A stretch of DNA of 64,000 nt from Bacillus pumilus (lineage in GTDB: Bacteria > Bacillota > Bacilli > Bacillales > Bacillaceae). The notes beneath the pieces were generated by a model. That model made no database searches. It saw only the letters and a list, made by a program, of their open reading frames with translations, and was not told the origin of the DNA. Below, piece by piece: positions 42,450-50,893 of the stretch. The position numbers and the translations under genes are program-made. Location of the stretch: NCBI RefSeq assembly GCF_900186955.1, contig NZ_LT906438.1:2852001-2916000 (forward strand), read 5' to 3'. Positions within the stretch are counted from its first letter, which is position 1, and the number at the start of each line of letters is the position of its first letter.

Positions 42450-43557
42450 AAACAACAGCTCCCTTAGTTTTTAATTTAATCGACTTCAAAGCATTAACCT
42501 GATCGGGGTCTACTCCAACAATACGTAGGGTTTCCGCTGCGAGTGATGCGAAGAAGAAGTTCATCTCTTTGTGGAAATGGCTAAATGCTCTATATATATC
42601 GCCCAATTCCCTCCCCTTAACGTAGTTAAAGTATACTATAAAATCCTCATCACCTCCTAGAAGTAATCTGTCTGTAAATTTAGTTATATCCGGTAAATTT
42701 CCGCCGCTAAGGAAATCAAAAAGTGTCTTCACGAAATTTAAGTTATTCGTCGCTTCGGAAATTAAAACATCTTCTTTTGTCATTTTTGCGTAATCGACAC
42801 TCTTTATTAAAAAATCAATACACGAACCCTTATCTTCATATAAGTTACACATACCTAAATAATAATAACCGTCGGATATATGCTTGTAGTTGAGTTCGGT
42901 TTCAACAAGCACATTTGCGTGTTCGCGACATAACTCTAAATCATTTAAATGTAAATATGCCGGAGCTAACAATTCCGATAAACGATAAGAAAATGATTCT
43001 CTGAAAAATGCTCTTCTTTTTCCGATATTTTTTATAGAGTCATTTATCTCATTAGCTACCCTTGCCATTCCCAAAAAGTCTCCTTCATAGTATAAAGAAA
43101 CGCAGATGTATATATCTCTTAACACTGCGAGATCTTTAGAACTCGATACTTTTTGTTTTTTTACATTTTGGCACAATTCATTAAATTTAATTCTATCAGT
43201 CATGAAGTTCAACAAGAGGCTGTACATCTCGACGAATTGCTTAATTCCCGGCTCTTCTTTACTTTTTTCAAGAAGCATCCCAAGTAACTCTGAATCTCTT
43301 TTTAATGCAGCGTACTCAAAAGCTTGTTTAATCCACTCAGGAGATTCGATTTTCATACACCATTCACGCATTGTTTCGTGGTATTGTTCTTTGTAGAAGA
43401 ACTTTGAAAGTGTTACTAAGTGCTTGAAGCCAATGGACCCGCTGTCGGAAAACTCGTATAATACATCTTGGTTAATTCCGGTTTTTGTGGAAATACATGC
43501 TATACTTAAGTCGTGTTTTTCTCTGAGGTTGATAAAATCATCTTTAATTGACCGCAT
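42391..43557 (-). CDS. aimR: Arbitrium receptor AimR
   Basis: About 388 residues: N-terminal helix-turn-helix (residues about 8-48) and a long TPR-like helical domain. Matches the AimR pattern, including HETMREWCMKIES, LHLNDLELCREHA and YFNYVKGREL-type segments, the length, and the downstream signal gene. Peptide-free AimR promotes lysis in known phages and peptide binding favours lysogeny. The ATG at 43557 has AAGGGGTG upstream. Divergent XRE genes share its promoter region. Confidence 0.9.
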   Translation of the reverse strand: MRSIKDDFINLREKHDLSIACISTKTGINQDVLYEFSDSGSIGFKHLVTLSKFFYKEQYHETMREWCMKIESPEWIKQAFEYAALKRDSELLGMLLEKSKEEPGIKQFVEMYSLLLNFMTDRIKFNELCQNVKKQKVSSSKDLAVLRDIYICVSLYYEGDFLGMARVANEINDSIKNIGKRRAFFRESFSYRLSELLAPAYLHLNDLELCREHANVLVETELNYKHISDGYYYLGMCNLYEDKGSCIDFLIKSVDYAKMTKEDVLISEATNNLNFVKTLFDFLSGGNLPDITKFTDRLLLGGDEDFIVYFNYVKGRELGDIYRAFSHFHKEMNFFFASLAAETLRIVGVDPDQVNALKSIKLKTKGAVVYEKDFINGFCFRGISSFAS

Positions 43558-43612
43558 AATACACACCCCTTATAGACTTACGCCTTCTCTCTGTTTATAC
43601 TATAACATAAAT

Positions 43613-43628
43613 GCACACTTTTGTGTGC
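43613..43628. promoter_or_regulatory. Palindromic operator between aimR and the XRE gene
   Basis: GCACAC TTTT GTGTGC is a perfect dyad in the divergent region, close to TATAGT of a minus-strand promoter and upstream of the plus-strand XRE gene. Probably bound by the adjacent XRE protein. Confidence 0.65.
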
Positions 43629-43658
43629 GGTAATTTAAGGAAAAAAGGAGATTTTTTT

Positions 43659-43865
43659 ATGATTAGCTACGAACCGCTTAGGACTTACTTGGATGAAAGA
43701 GGGTTAACAACCGGAATTTTAAGAGATAAAGTAATACATCGGAACCTTGTAACGAAGATTAACGAGGACAAGCCCGTTAGCTTATCGACTATCGAAGCTA
43801 TTTGCCTCGAATTGGATGTGCCTATCGAAAAGGTTGTCCGTATTCTTCCAAATCCGCCCGAATGA
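43659..43865 (+). CDS. XRE-family regulator (68 aa)
   Basis: ATG at 43659 with AAAGGAG upstream. Compact Cro/C1-type HTH (PF13443-like: LRTYLDERGLTTGILRDKV then SLSTIEAICLELDVPIEKV). Divergent from aimR with a palindrome between, so likely controls aimR, itself or both. Confidence 0.8.
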   Translation: MISYEPLRTYLDERGLTTGILRDKVIHRNLVTKINEDKPVSLSTIEAICLELDVPIEKVVRILPNPPE

Positions 43866-43887
43866 CGATGGAATCGGCGCGGTTATG

Positions 43888-43896
43888 TGGTATAAT
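43888..43896 (+). promoter_or_regulatory. Extended -10 promoter
   Basis: TGG-TATAAT (43888-43896) with no good -35, 35 bases upstream of the second XRE gene. Confidence 0.5.
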
Positions 43897-43931
43897 TTCC
43901 TTCGTAAAGCGCGTCATTTTGCTTTGCGGAG

Positions 43932-44174
43932 GTGTTTATCTCGCAGTATTCGGTCGTAGATTGCCGGATAAAGGAACTGTGTTATAAACGTGGTTATACG
44001 CTTATCCAACTCGCAGAAATGGTCGGAATATCTAATACGCAGCTTTCCGATTATATTTCGCTCAGAAACGTCCCTAACGTTGAAATGGCATATTCTATTG
44101 CGCGTTGCCTCGACTGCCCGGTCGAAGCATTATATAATTGGCGTCCTTTATCCGGTAGCAACACGGAGGGTTAA
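43932..44174 (+). CDS. XRE-family regulator (80 aa)
   Basis: HTH at about residues 22-42 (TLIQLAEMVGISNTQLSDYI), followed by the usual helices. The GTG at 43932 is very close to its GGAGG, so the true start could be slightly downstream. Its stop overlaps the primase stop on the other strand. Second of two small regulators in the decision module. Confidence 0.75.
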   Translation: MFISQYSVVDCRIKELCYKRGYTLIQLAEMVGISNTQLSDYISLRNVPNVEMAYSIARCLDCPVEALYNWRPLSGSNTEG

Positions 44175-45172
44175 GACAACCTCCGCCGACCGAAAGTTCG
44201 GATATTCCCGAACCTCACGTTAATACTTACCGCCTCCGCACGACTAACAACTCGCTTAAGAGCGCCCTCACCTTTCGCCATCAATAATTCATTCGCATCT
44301 TTGTACCCTTCCGTTATATAACCGTGCGCAAGCCTGACTTTGCCGCGCATCTTTAGCTCGACCTCCTTCCGAAGTTTTTTACCGGCTTCGTCATTGTCCG
44401 TTATTACTATTAAATATTCGATTGACGACTGCGCAATTATGTCCGCCTTCTCTGCGGAAAATTTACTGCCGCCTGTCGCAATGCCGCAATAGCCTGCCGT
44501 ACGCCACGAAAGCGCATCGATTTCAGCTTCGGCAAGCACCGCTGTTTTAGCGCGATCAGCATATACGGTTTCGATTCCGTAAATAAGTTCACGAATCGGC
44601 AAGCCGCCTTTTGCGTACCAAAACGCTTTATTGCGGGTCGATCGGTACTTCACGTTTGCCAGACGCTTGTTAGGCAACCGCCACGGAATCACGGCCGTTT
44701 TTCCGATCAAGCCTACGCCTGCTTCGCGCTGGACGTCTTCGCTTATTCCGCGGTTAGTTAAGTAAGCATTCGGGCCGATTTTAACGTCGGTCAGTAAACT
44801 TTCGGCTAATGGCCGTCTAGGCTCAACGATTTTTAAACGCGGAATGCGGAGTTTTAGGCGTTCTTCGCCTTCGCTAGTACCATAAGTCTCGGTTAGATAT
44901 AAAGCCGTCTCTTCCTCGGTTTCTTCACGCAAGAATGCGAGCAGTTTAATGAATCCGCCACGTTCGCCCGTGCCGCTGTCTCCGAAATATCCGGCCTTGG
45001 CTGTCGAGGTGTCTTCGTAATAAACATAAAAACTAGGAGTACGGTCATCGCGAAAAGGGCTTGCCGCCGTTAATCGGTCAGCGTGCCACGTAGGACGATC
45101 CCATTCAAAAAGTTCTAATTCTTCGCGTATGTCGACGTCCGTCGGGACGCCATTAATCGTAATGATCGACAT
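44171..45172 (-). CDS. DnaG-like primase with TOPRIM domain
   Basis: A 333-residue protein. N-terminal part resembles the primase zinc-binding and RNA-polymerase region (ASPFRDDRTPSFYVYY) but no complete zinc ligand set is visible. The TOPRIM core is AVLAEAEIDALSW then VITDNDEAGKKL (about 213-277). It primes DNA replication with the helicase encoded upstream. Confidence 0.82.
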   Translation of the reverse strand: MSIITINGVPTDVDIREELELFEWDRPTWHADRLTAASPFRDDRTPSFYVYYEDTSTAKAGYFGDSGTGERGGFIKLLAFLREETEEETALYLTETYGTSEGEERLKLRIPRLKIVEPRRPLAESLLTDVKIGPNAYLTNRGISEDVQREAGVGLIGKTAVIPWRLPNKRLANVKYRSTRNKAFWYAKGGLPIRELIYGIETVYADRAKTAVLAEAEIDALSWRTAGYCGIATGGSKFSAEKADIIAQSSIEYLIVITDNDEAGKKLRKEVELKMRGKVRLAHGYITEGYKDANELLMAKGEGALKRVVSRAEAVSINVRFGNIRTFGRRRLS

Positions 45173-45195
45173 GTATATACGACTCCTTTCGTTAT

Positions 45196-45262
45196 ATTAC
45201 ACTAAACCAATCGACATTGTAGTCGTAATTTGTCGAAAAAATTCAGAATTATTTAGTGTAAT
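45196..45262. repeat. 11-bp inverted repeat between helicase and primase
   Basis: ATTACACTAAA (45196-45206) and its exact complement (45252-45262) are separated by 45 bp of AT-rich DNA in the only sizeable gap of the replication operon. Two inverted boxes with a long spacer suggest a dimeric regulator site. Confidence 0.6.
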
Positions 45263-45294
45263 TGTTGGTACGTATTACATTTAAAACCATATCG

Positions 45295-46686
45295 CTAGAA
45301 ACCGTAGGCTTTTAACTCAATCTCTCCGGCTGCCACCTGCTTGATTAGCCCGACTTGCGGAAGATAGACGATCTCGACGACTTCATCCTCTCCTCCGTCA
45401 CGTCCTTTATTTACGCCGATCAAACCGCGTCCTTCCTTTGCATTCGTATCAACCGGTATCAGCACCGCCGCATCTTCCAGTAAAGCCGACGTTTTCTTTA
45501 CGTCCTTACGCTTCGGCAACTTAATTTCGCGATTACCGGCTTCGTCTTCGGTTGCGTCATCTTCTCCGGCTTGTGTGATAGCGAAAATGACAACGTCCAT
45601 TGTCCCGGCTAAACGGCGCATCTTCTTCGATGTATCGGCGGCTGCCCCGCCCGTCGTCTTATTCGAGTTGGACTCGTAATCTAAGTAATAAAACGGGTCG
45701 ACCATCACGACGTCCGCTTTCGTTTGCTCAATGTCCGCTTTAAGGTCTTTTAGCGAACGAGAATCGAAGTCTTTGTCGTCAACTGCACGCACTGTAATAG
45801 AACCGTCGATAATCGTATTTAACGTCTCGATAAAGTCCATAAAGGCCGCCTCGAATTCCTCCGATAACTTGCCCTGGCGAACTGACCTCGAATCAAATCC
45901 GGCCTCCATTTGCTGACCGTCAATTTCGGTTAAAGCGACGCCCTGATCCCCGGAAAGTGAAACGTAGATGCGAACGAGAACTTCGAACCAGCCCATCTCC
46001 ATCGACCATATGAGCGTATTTGCGCCTTGAATTGCGCAGTGAATGACTTCTTCCAGCGTAATCGCCGACTTGCCGCGTCCCGATTTTCCGTAGACAACGT
46101 ACATGTTCGAACTGACATAGCCGCCGATTGCCGTATTAAGCGCCGGAAACTTGCTGTTCCAAATACGAAATGACTCGCCGGACTTCCGTTTTTCATATTC
46201 GGCACGAAATTTATCGACGTCTGTCACGACGTTTGTTCCTACTGTTTTACGAACGCTTGTTCTCATTATACTCTGTTCCGCGACGGTTTTCAACCAATCA
46301 AATAACTCCTGCGGATTTCCACTTTCCTGCGCGCGGTTGAACCGTTGAACAAAGTCTGAGTCCGCCGTCTTGACACCGTTCGCTCCGTATTTATCATTAA
46401 ATTTCGAAGCGAAATCGTTCATCACCGCAGCTTCCTTCGCCTTCTTCGCTAAGTATTCAAAGGTCGCGTCAATACTAAATTCCGGCTGGAATGTCGGCAC
46501 TTCGGTCGCTACCATTTCGGCGGTCGGCGCTTGGTTTCCGTGCTTTTCCGCATATGCGCTGATGTATTCGAAGGCTGCCCGTTCGCCATCCGTTTGAAAA
46601 TCTTTGCGCGTTAAGCCGTAGCGCAATAAGGCCGACGGGTCGTTCGCTTCGATTACTTTCGATAAAAGACTAGTTCCGAAACTCAT
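45295..46686 (-). CDS. DnaB-like replicative helicase
   Basis: A 463-residue protein: helical N-terminal domain, then RecA-like core with Walker A YGKSGRGKSAIT (near 196), Walker B VVMVDPFYYL (near 317), and the later FAITQAGEDDATEDEAG region. It unwinds the fork and recruits primase. The first gene upstream ends at its ATG with a four-base overlap. Confidence 0.88.
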   Translation of the reverse strand: MSFGTSLLSKVIEANDPSALLRYGLTRKDFQTDGERAAFEYISAYAEKHGNQAPTAEMVATEVPTFQPEFSIDATFEYLAKKAKEAAVMNDFASKFNDKYGANGVKTADSDFVQRFNRAQESGNPQELFDWLKTVAEQSIMRTSVRKTVGTNVVTDVDKFRAEYEKRKSGESFRIWNSKFPALNTAIGGYVSSNMYVVYGKSGRGKSAITLEEVIHCAIQGANTLIWSMEMGWFEVLVRIYVSLSGDQGVALTEIDGQQMEAGFDSRSVRQGKLSEEFEAAFMDFIETLNTIIDGSITVRAVDDKDFDSRSLKDLKADIEQTKADVVMVDPFYYLDYESNSNKTTGGAAADTSKKMRRLAGTMDVVIFAITQAGEDDATEDEAGNREIKLPKRKDVKKTSALLEDAAVLIPVDTNAKEGRGLIGVNKGRDGGEDEVVEIVYLPQVGLIKQVAAGEIELKAYGF

Positions 46687-47315
46687 CGGCGTTCAGCTCC
46701 CTCGACTGTCAATCGCGCCATAGTTTCGTCCATTTTCGCCTTAAACGTCAATTCACCCGTCTTTTCATATTGCGCTTTATACCAGTTGTAGATGTCGAGC
46801 AAATTATCGGTTTGTTCCGTTGCATCTTTACGTTCCTGTTTACGCTTTTGTACTCGGCTCATTATCGGCTGCTCTTTTGCCGCCATTTCCTCCGCCTCCG
46901 TTTCGTAGTTTATTAGATAAACAGTACTTCTAGCCGGCGGATAGTCTTCGAGGTTGAAGTCCACCAAGAAATCCTCCGCAACAAGCGCGTTAGCTAACAA
47001 CGTCATGTCCGCCTCGAACGCTTCTAGCCACTCGCCGTTAATCGCGTCGTACAGGTCGTATTCTATGAAGTTAAAGACGGCCTCTTTCGACGTTTCCTCG
47101 ATGTACCGCGCGCAGTCAATGTAAAAGACGCGTCCTTCGTAGCCGCCGACCGAAACTAGATCGCCAGTTTTATAGGCCGGCGTGTGGTCCGCAAATTCTA
47201 GCGCATCGAGTTTATCGAAGATGGCGAGTTTTGCTGCGCCTTCTCCGTTAGCCAACGAATCCGCAACGAGCAGGTCGCGTAGGTACTGAATTTCCGTCAA
47301 TGATAAGCCGCTCAT
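46683..47315 (-). CDS. Hypothetical replication-region protein
   Basis: A 210-residue acidic protein between the helicase and loader genes. A small beta module (YKTGDLVSVGGYEGRVFYI, about 48-66) lies in the middle and a basic helix near 155. Its position suggests a replication accessory. No family recognised. Confidence 0.6.
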   Translation of the reverse strand: MSGLSLTEIQYLRDLLVADSLANGEGAAKLAIFDKLDALEFADHTPAYKTGDLVSVGGYEGRVFYIDCARYIEETSKEAVFNFIEYDLYDAINGEWLEAFEADMTLLANALVAEDFLVDFNLEDYPPARSTVYLINYETEAEEMAAKEQPIMSRVQKRKQERKDATEQTDNLLDIYNWYKAQYEKTGELTFKAKMDETMARLTVEGAERR

Positions 47316-48077
47316 TTACAGCCGCCTCCTTTTTGATCCGCCCGCAAAGACGATTTCTCTGCACTGGTCGGCGATCCGGTCCGCCAGTCGAGCTTCTCCG
47401 AACACTTCCGGCAGGTCTGCCATTTTAATGTTCGACGTATAAACGGTCGGCATTCGGTTAGTCACGCGATAGTTGATTATCGTATGCAAATCGCCGCGAA
47501 ATCCTTCCGTTACGTCTCTCATGCCTATTTCGTCCAGCACTGCGAAAGGTGCCCGTTTTGCCGCTTCTAGCGCCTCGTAATATCTTTTAGCCGCCGGCTC
47601 TGCGATTGAGTCCGGAACTCGCGGTCTATTAAACTCGTTGTATTCGTTCTGCCACGCGTTGACGTCGAGGAAATACGCCGGTCGCTGGTCGGGCTGAACG
47701 CCCCGTTTTAAGGCGCCAATGTAATGGACCGTTAAATATTCGTTTAACAGAGCTGCCGCCGTCGTCGTTTTACCGGTGCCTGATTTCGCGCTGTATAAAT
47801 ATAGCGATTTAATACGTTCAGCATCAGCATCGAATTGGCGGTCGAACGTCTGCGCATATACATCGGCCGCCTTGTAAGCTCCGGATTGGTCGGCACGTGC
47901 CGGCGAATTCTTAAGCGTCACTAGCCGATAGTCTTCCGCCAATCCAGCCGCGCCCGACCGTCCGCCTCCGCCATCTAAACCGTGCAAGCCGAGGTATAAT
48001 TCGCAGTGTTTCGTACAATTAACGCCGCCAGCTTGGGCGCATTTGCTTGCGAGTAGGCATCGTGATTCATTCGTCAT
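47316..48077 (-). CDS. DnaC/DnaI-like helicase loader
   Basis: A 253-residue AAA+ protein. Four Cys in the first 25 residues (CLLASKCAQAGGVNCTKHC) suggest a zinc site. Walker A SAKSGTGKTTTAAAL near 97, Walker B FAVLDEIG near 167, sensor VYTSNI near 213. It would load the DnaB-like helicase encoded downstream. Confidence 0.87.
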   Translation of the reverse strand: MTNESRCLLASKCAQAGGVNCTKHCELYLGLHGLDGGGGRSGAAGLAEDYRLVTLKNSPARADQSGAYKAADVYAQTFDRQFDADAERIKSLYLYSAKSGTGKTTTAAALLNEYLTVHYIGALKRGVQPDQRPAYFLDVNAWQNEYNEFNRPRVPDSIAEPAAKRYYEALEAAKRAPFAVLDEIGMRDVTEGFRGDLHTIINYRVTNRMPTVYTSNIKMADLPEVFGEARLADRIADQCREIVFAGGSKRRRL

Positions 48078-48264
48078 TCATAGCCGCCTCCTTTCGGTCA
48101 ATTCGTTTCCGTAAAGTTCGTTCGTGTTTTGAGCGCATCTTTTTATCTTCGCCCTTAACGCGTTGTTCATTGAAGTTCGCTTTCCAACCGCCACCGGTAT
48201 AATACCAATCGACGCCGCCATAGCTCTTTCTTCCACCTGTTTTAAGCCATCGATGAAGCGTCAA
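48067..48264 (-). CDS. Small basic protein (65 aa)
   Basis: Trp/Tyr-rich first half (GGVDWYYTGGGW) and Lys/Arg-rich helix at the end, overlapping the loader start by 11 bases. Possibly nucleic-acid binding. No family. Confidence 0.55.
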   Translation of the reverse strand: MTLHRWLKTGGRKSYGGVDWYYTGGGWKANFNEQRVKGEDKKMRSKHERTLRKRIDRKEAAMNDE

Positions 48265-48337
48265 TCGAGCGCCTCCTTTGCGTTAAATTTCCGATAACAA
48301 CCTTCGCAAAGTTAGCCCACTTACCCGCGTCAATCAT
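48242..48337 (-). CDS. Very small peptide (31 aa)
   Basis: ATG at 48337 seven bases after GGAGG. The peptide has one amphipathic helix and a basic end; its sequence carries the ribosome site of the next gene. It may serve mainly translational coupling. Confidence 0.4.
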   Translation of the reverse strand: MIDAGKWANFAKVVIGNLTQRRRSIDASSMA

Positions 48338-48361
48338 CCGTTTACCTCCGTCCTTGAATCG

Positions 48362-48574
48362 TCAGTTTTTAGGAAAGAATAGATGCGGAACGATGTACGG
48401 TTCTTTTCCGTCGCCGCTATCCGACACCGACATGATCATGTTTTTTATTCGATGATGCTTCGGAATCTCATGAAATAGCGCATCATAGCCGTTTAACTCT
48501 TCCGAAATCTCTATCGTTTCGTCGAGGTAGTACTTACCTCTCGTTCTGAAGTACGTTACATTCACCGTTTTCAT
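48362..48574 (-). CDS. Small hypothetical protein (70 aa)
   Basis: Alpha/beta protein with TYFRTRGKYYLDETI near the start. Overlaps the upstream stop by four bases. No family. Confidence 0.55.
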   Translation of the reverse strand: MKTVNVTYFRTRGKYYLDETIEISEELNGYDALFHEIPKHHRIKNMIMSVSDSGDGKEPYIVPHLFFPKN

Positions 48575-49395
48575 TCGTCCTCACCCGCTCTCGAATCGTC
48601 AATGATTACAAGTTCGGCATTACTTATGAAATCAAATCCGTCGTCATAGTAATACGCTCCATCTTTAATGTTTTTTATTGTTTCTTCGTAGAACTCAACT
48701 CCGTTTGCTTGCCTTCCCCTAACAAAGTCACCCACACGTACTTCAGTCGGTTGTGGCGTATATAGATATTCCGCAGGCACTTCGAGACCTAGCGCACGTC
48801 TCAGCGCGATAGCCTTACCGATGTGTGCGTTGAAGCAATCGACAGGAGCGCATTTAGCGATTCCATAAAACGCTTTGCGACTATTCGGTACTTTAGCCGT
48901 AACTTCAACGGATCTGTTTTCCGCGTTAACACTGATCTCGATATTAAACGCCTTTGATAATCGATTACGCATTTTCAGCGTTTCGACGTCCTCCTTCGCC
49001 TTCTCGATGATCTCATCCCGTTTCTGTTGGTCGGACTTCTCATGCGTACCATGCGCCGCCTCAATTTCCGCATCGAAACGCCCTTGGTCGTAGCCTAGCT
49101 TATATGAACGTGTTCTGAGCGCCTTCATTGTGTCCTCGACTAGCGCGATTAATTCGTCATAGTCCATTTCGTCAAGGTTCGGGATTGGCGGGTGTTCTCC
49201 GATGATGACTTCGTACTCTTCGTGGTATATGATGCGCCCAATGTCATCATGTACCGCGTCGTCGCCACGTAATGAGCCCACACGGAGCACTGCTCCATTT
49301 TCATAGCGGGTCTCCATCACATTTACGTCCGTAATCAAAATATGCTCGCCTACGTTTGCTTTACGTTTCTCCGTCTTATAATTAGGTTGCGTCAT
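48571..49395 (-). CDS. Hypothetical protein with SH3-like beta module
   Basis: A 274-residue protein. N-terminal beta module (YKTEKRKANVGEHILITDV) resembling those at 20289 and 38253, a central helical region (about 75-150), and a second beta module near the C-terminus (VRVGDFVRGRQANGVEF). Function unknown. Confidence 0.6.
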   Translation of the reverse strand: MTQPNYKTEKRKANVGEHILITDVNVMETRYENGAVLRVGSLRGDDAVHDDIGRIIYHEEYEVIIGEHPPIPNLDEMDYDELIALVEDTMKALRTRSYKLGYDQGRFDAEIEAAHGTHEKSDQQKRDEIIEKAKEDVETLKMRNRLSKAFNIEISVNAENRSVEVTAKVPNSRKAFYGIAKCAPVDCFNAHIGKAIALRRALGLEVPAEYLYTPQPTEVRVGDFVRGRQANGVEFYEETIKNIKDGAYYYDDGFDFISNAELVIIDDSRAGEDE

Positions 49396-49396
49396 A

Positions 49397-49759
49397 TCAA
49401 AACATCTCCCCGTAGTTTATTTGCGACTGTTCCGCCGCCCTTTTATCGTCTTCTTCCGTCTGTTGAGCCGTCTTCTGCTTCGCAAGCAACGGCGGCAGGT
49501 GCCGGTCTCGCATATACGAAAACATAAAGCCGAAGTTGCAGCCGGGCCATTGAGCCGTCGGCTTCTTAGCCGCAAAGCAAGCGTCAATGAAGTCACGTAC
49601 GATAACCGCCCCATATTCGTCGATCATCGTCTTTAGGTTCCGCGCTTCCATGCCGCGGTTGTTTGCGACGTATTTGATGCCGTAGACTTCGGGGTGGCGG
49701 TCGTGCAGATAAACGATGAAGTCGCGTGCCGTCCATTTTCCGATAGGCTTTTCGTTCAT
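49397..49759 (-). CDS. Hypothetical protein (120 aa)
   Basis: Helical protein with DFIVYLHDRHPEVYG near the start and an acidic/Gln-rich tail. Placed among early genes before the helicase loader. The arrangement recalls small replication accessories, but no family can be named. Confidence 0.55.
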   Translation of the reverse strand: MNEKPIGKWTARDFIVYLHDRHPEVYGIKYVANNRGMEARNLKTMIDEYGAVIVRDFIDACFAAKKPTAQWPGCNFGFMFSYMRDRHLPPLLAKQKTAQQTEEDDKRAAEQSQINYGEMF

Positions 49760-49771
49760 GAATATCGCCTC

Positions 49772-49969
49772 CTAATCTTCGATTGATTCCGTCTCTACGG
49801 TTATTCCGTTTATACGCTTCTCTGAATAATCGTGATCATTACCAGCTATATCAACGCTCCCATTATACGTATAGACGCTGTACGCAATTGATTTAACGCG
49901 CTGACCAAATTTCGATAAATCATTGTCAATAAGGCGCTTTATATCCGTAAGTACGTACGTCATTTTCAT
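49772..49969 (-). CDS. Small hypothetical protein (65 aa)
   Basis: N-terminal helix then beta strands; acidic end. ATG shares a base with the upstream stop. No family. Confidence 0.5.
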   Translation of the reverse strand: MKMTYVLTDIKRLIDNDLSKFGQRVKSIAYSVYTYNGSVDIAGNDHDYSEKRINGITVETESIED

Positions 49970-50310
49970 TACGCATTCACCCCTTCGATTTTGATGCCAA
50001 GATGGTCGAGCGTTTGTTTGATTCCGTTTGAAACGCCCGCCGTGTAATAATCGTCATCACTAAACGGCTTCGACCTTTCGTGTTTGGCGTAATTAGCTTC
50101 GTAGTAATCTCGTACCTTTTGTTCCGGCGACTTTGTGACTTCATATCCGTTGATTAACGCAGCCGCTAATGAAACGCGACTTAAATCGTTCAGTACTGCG
50201 CAATGCCTGACATATACGCCAAAGTGACTCAAAATATATTCGTCATCCCTACCGAGTCCTCTTAAATATGATATAGCCTTCGCCTGCTCTTTCGTGATTT
50301 CCGGCTTCAT
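49969..50310 (-). CDS. Hypothetical protein (113 aa)
   Basis: Helical protein with a possible HTH-like start (QAKAISYLRGLGRDDEYILS). Overlaps its neighbours. No family recognised. Confidence 0.55.
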   Translation of the reverse strand: MKPEITKEQAKAISYLRGLGRDDEYILSHFGVYVRHCAVLNDLSRVSLAAALINGYEVTKSPEQKVRDYYEANYAKHERSKPFSDDDYYTAGVSNGIKQTLDHLGIKIEGVNA

Positions 50311-50534
50311 TTTAACGCCTCCTTCATTCGGTTTAATACGAATCTAACGTAATCCTTAACGTGCTCCGGCGAACCGATCGCGAGTAAATGTTCGGTCGCA
50401 TTCCGGTCATCAAATTCCTCCGGCATCATATCTCGTATACGAGCGAGGTGATCTACGTATTTTTCATTCTCCGCAATCAGCGCCGCCATTGCCTGACGTA
50501 ATTCTGCGATTTCTTGATCCTTCGTTTTAGCCAC
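50307..50534 (-). CDS. Small helical protein (75 aa)
   Basis: Coiled-coil start (about 5-35) and acidic middle. ATGA overlap with the next gene; GGAGGCGGTTAAATCGTG precedes the ATG. No family. Confidence 0.55.
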   Translation of the reverse strand: MAKTKDQEIAELRQAMAALIAENEKYVDHLARIRDMMPEEFDDRNATEHLLAIGSPEHVKDYVRFVLNRMKEALK

Positions 50535-50557
50535 GATTTAACCGCCTCCTAGCCGTT

Positions 50558-50893
50558 TTATTTGACCGTAGTAGTAGCGCCCTCGATCGTCAGTGCCTCC
50601 GCTAATTCCGTGCGAAATTCCCGTACCATTTGCGCGATCTCGGCGAGTGAAGTCGCATCCGACGTTTTGATCTGTCGGTTCATTACGTCTAGAACGGCGC
50701 GATCAACCGTAGGGTGATACGAAACTTCTCGCCAGCGTTCGACGGGCGTCGGGTCGGCGTCAGGGTTCTCGGCCAGTTTCTTCGCCCAGCCCGGCGCTTT
50801 GGTCGGGTCGGTGAAATAGCGCTCGTTGACGATGATATTGTGGGCGTCTGATGTAAGGCGGTAATCGGGTGATAACGGAATATTAATCGACAT
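50558..50893 (-). CDS. Hypothetical protein (111 aa)
   Basis: N-terminal beta segment (DYRLTSDAHNIIVNERYF), Pro/Asp-rich middle with paired Trp, and C-terminal helix. Start overlaps the upstream gene by 11 bases. It looks like a conserved phage protein of unknown role. Confidence 0.55.
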   Translation of the reverse strand: MSINIPLSPDYRLTSDAHNIIVNERYFTDPTKAPGWAKKLAENPDADPTPVERWREVSYHPTVDRAVLDVMNRQIKTSDATSLAEIAQMVREFRTELAEALTIEGATTTVK

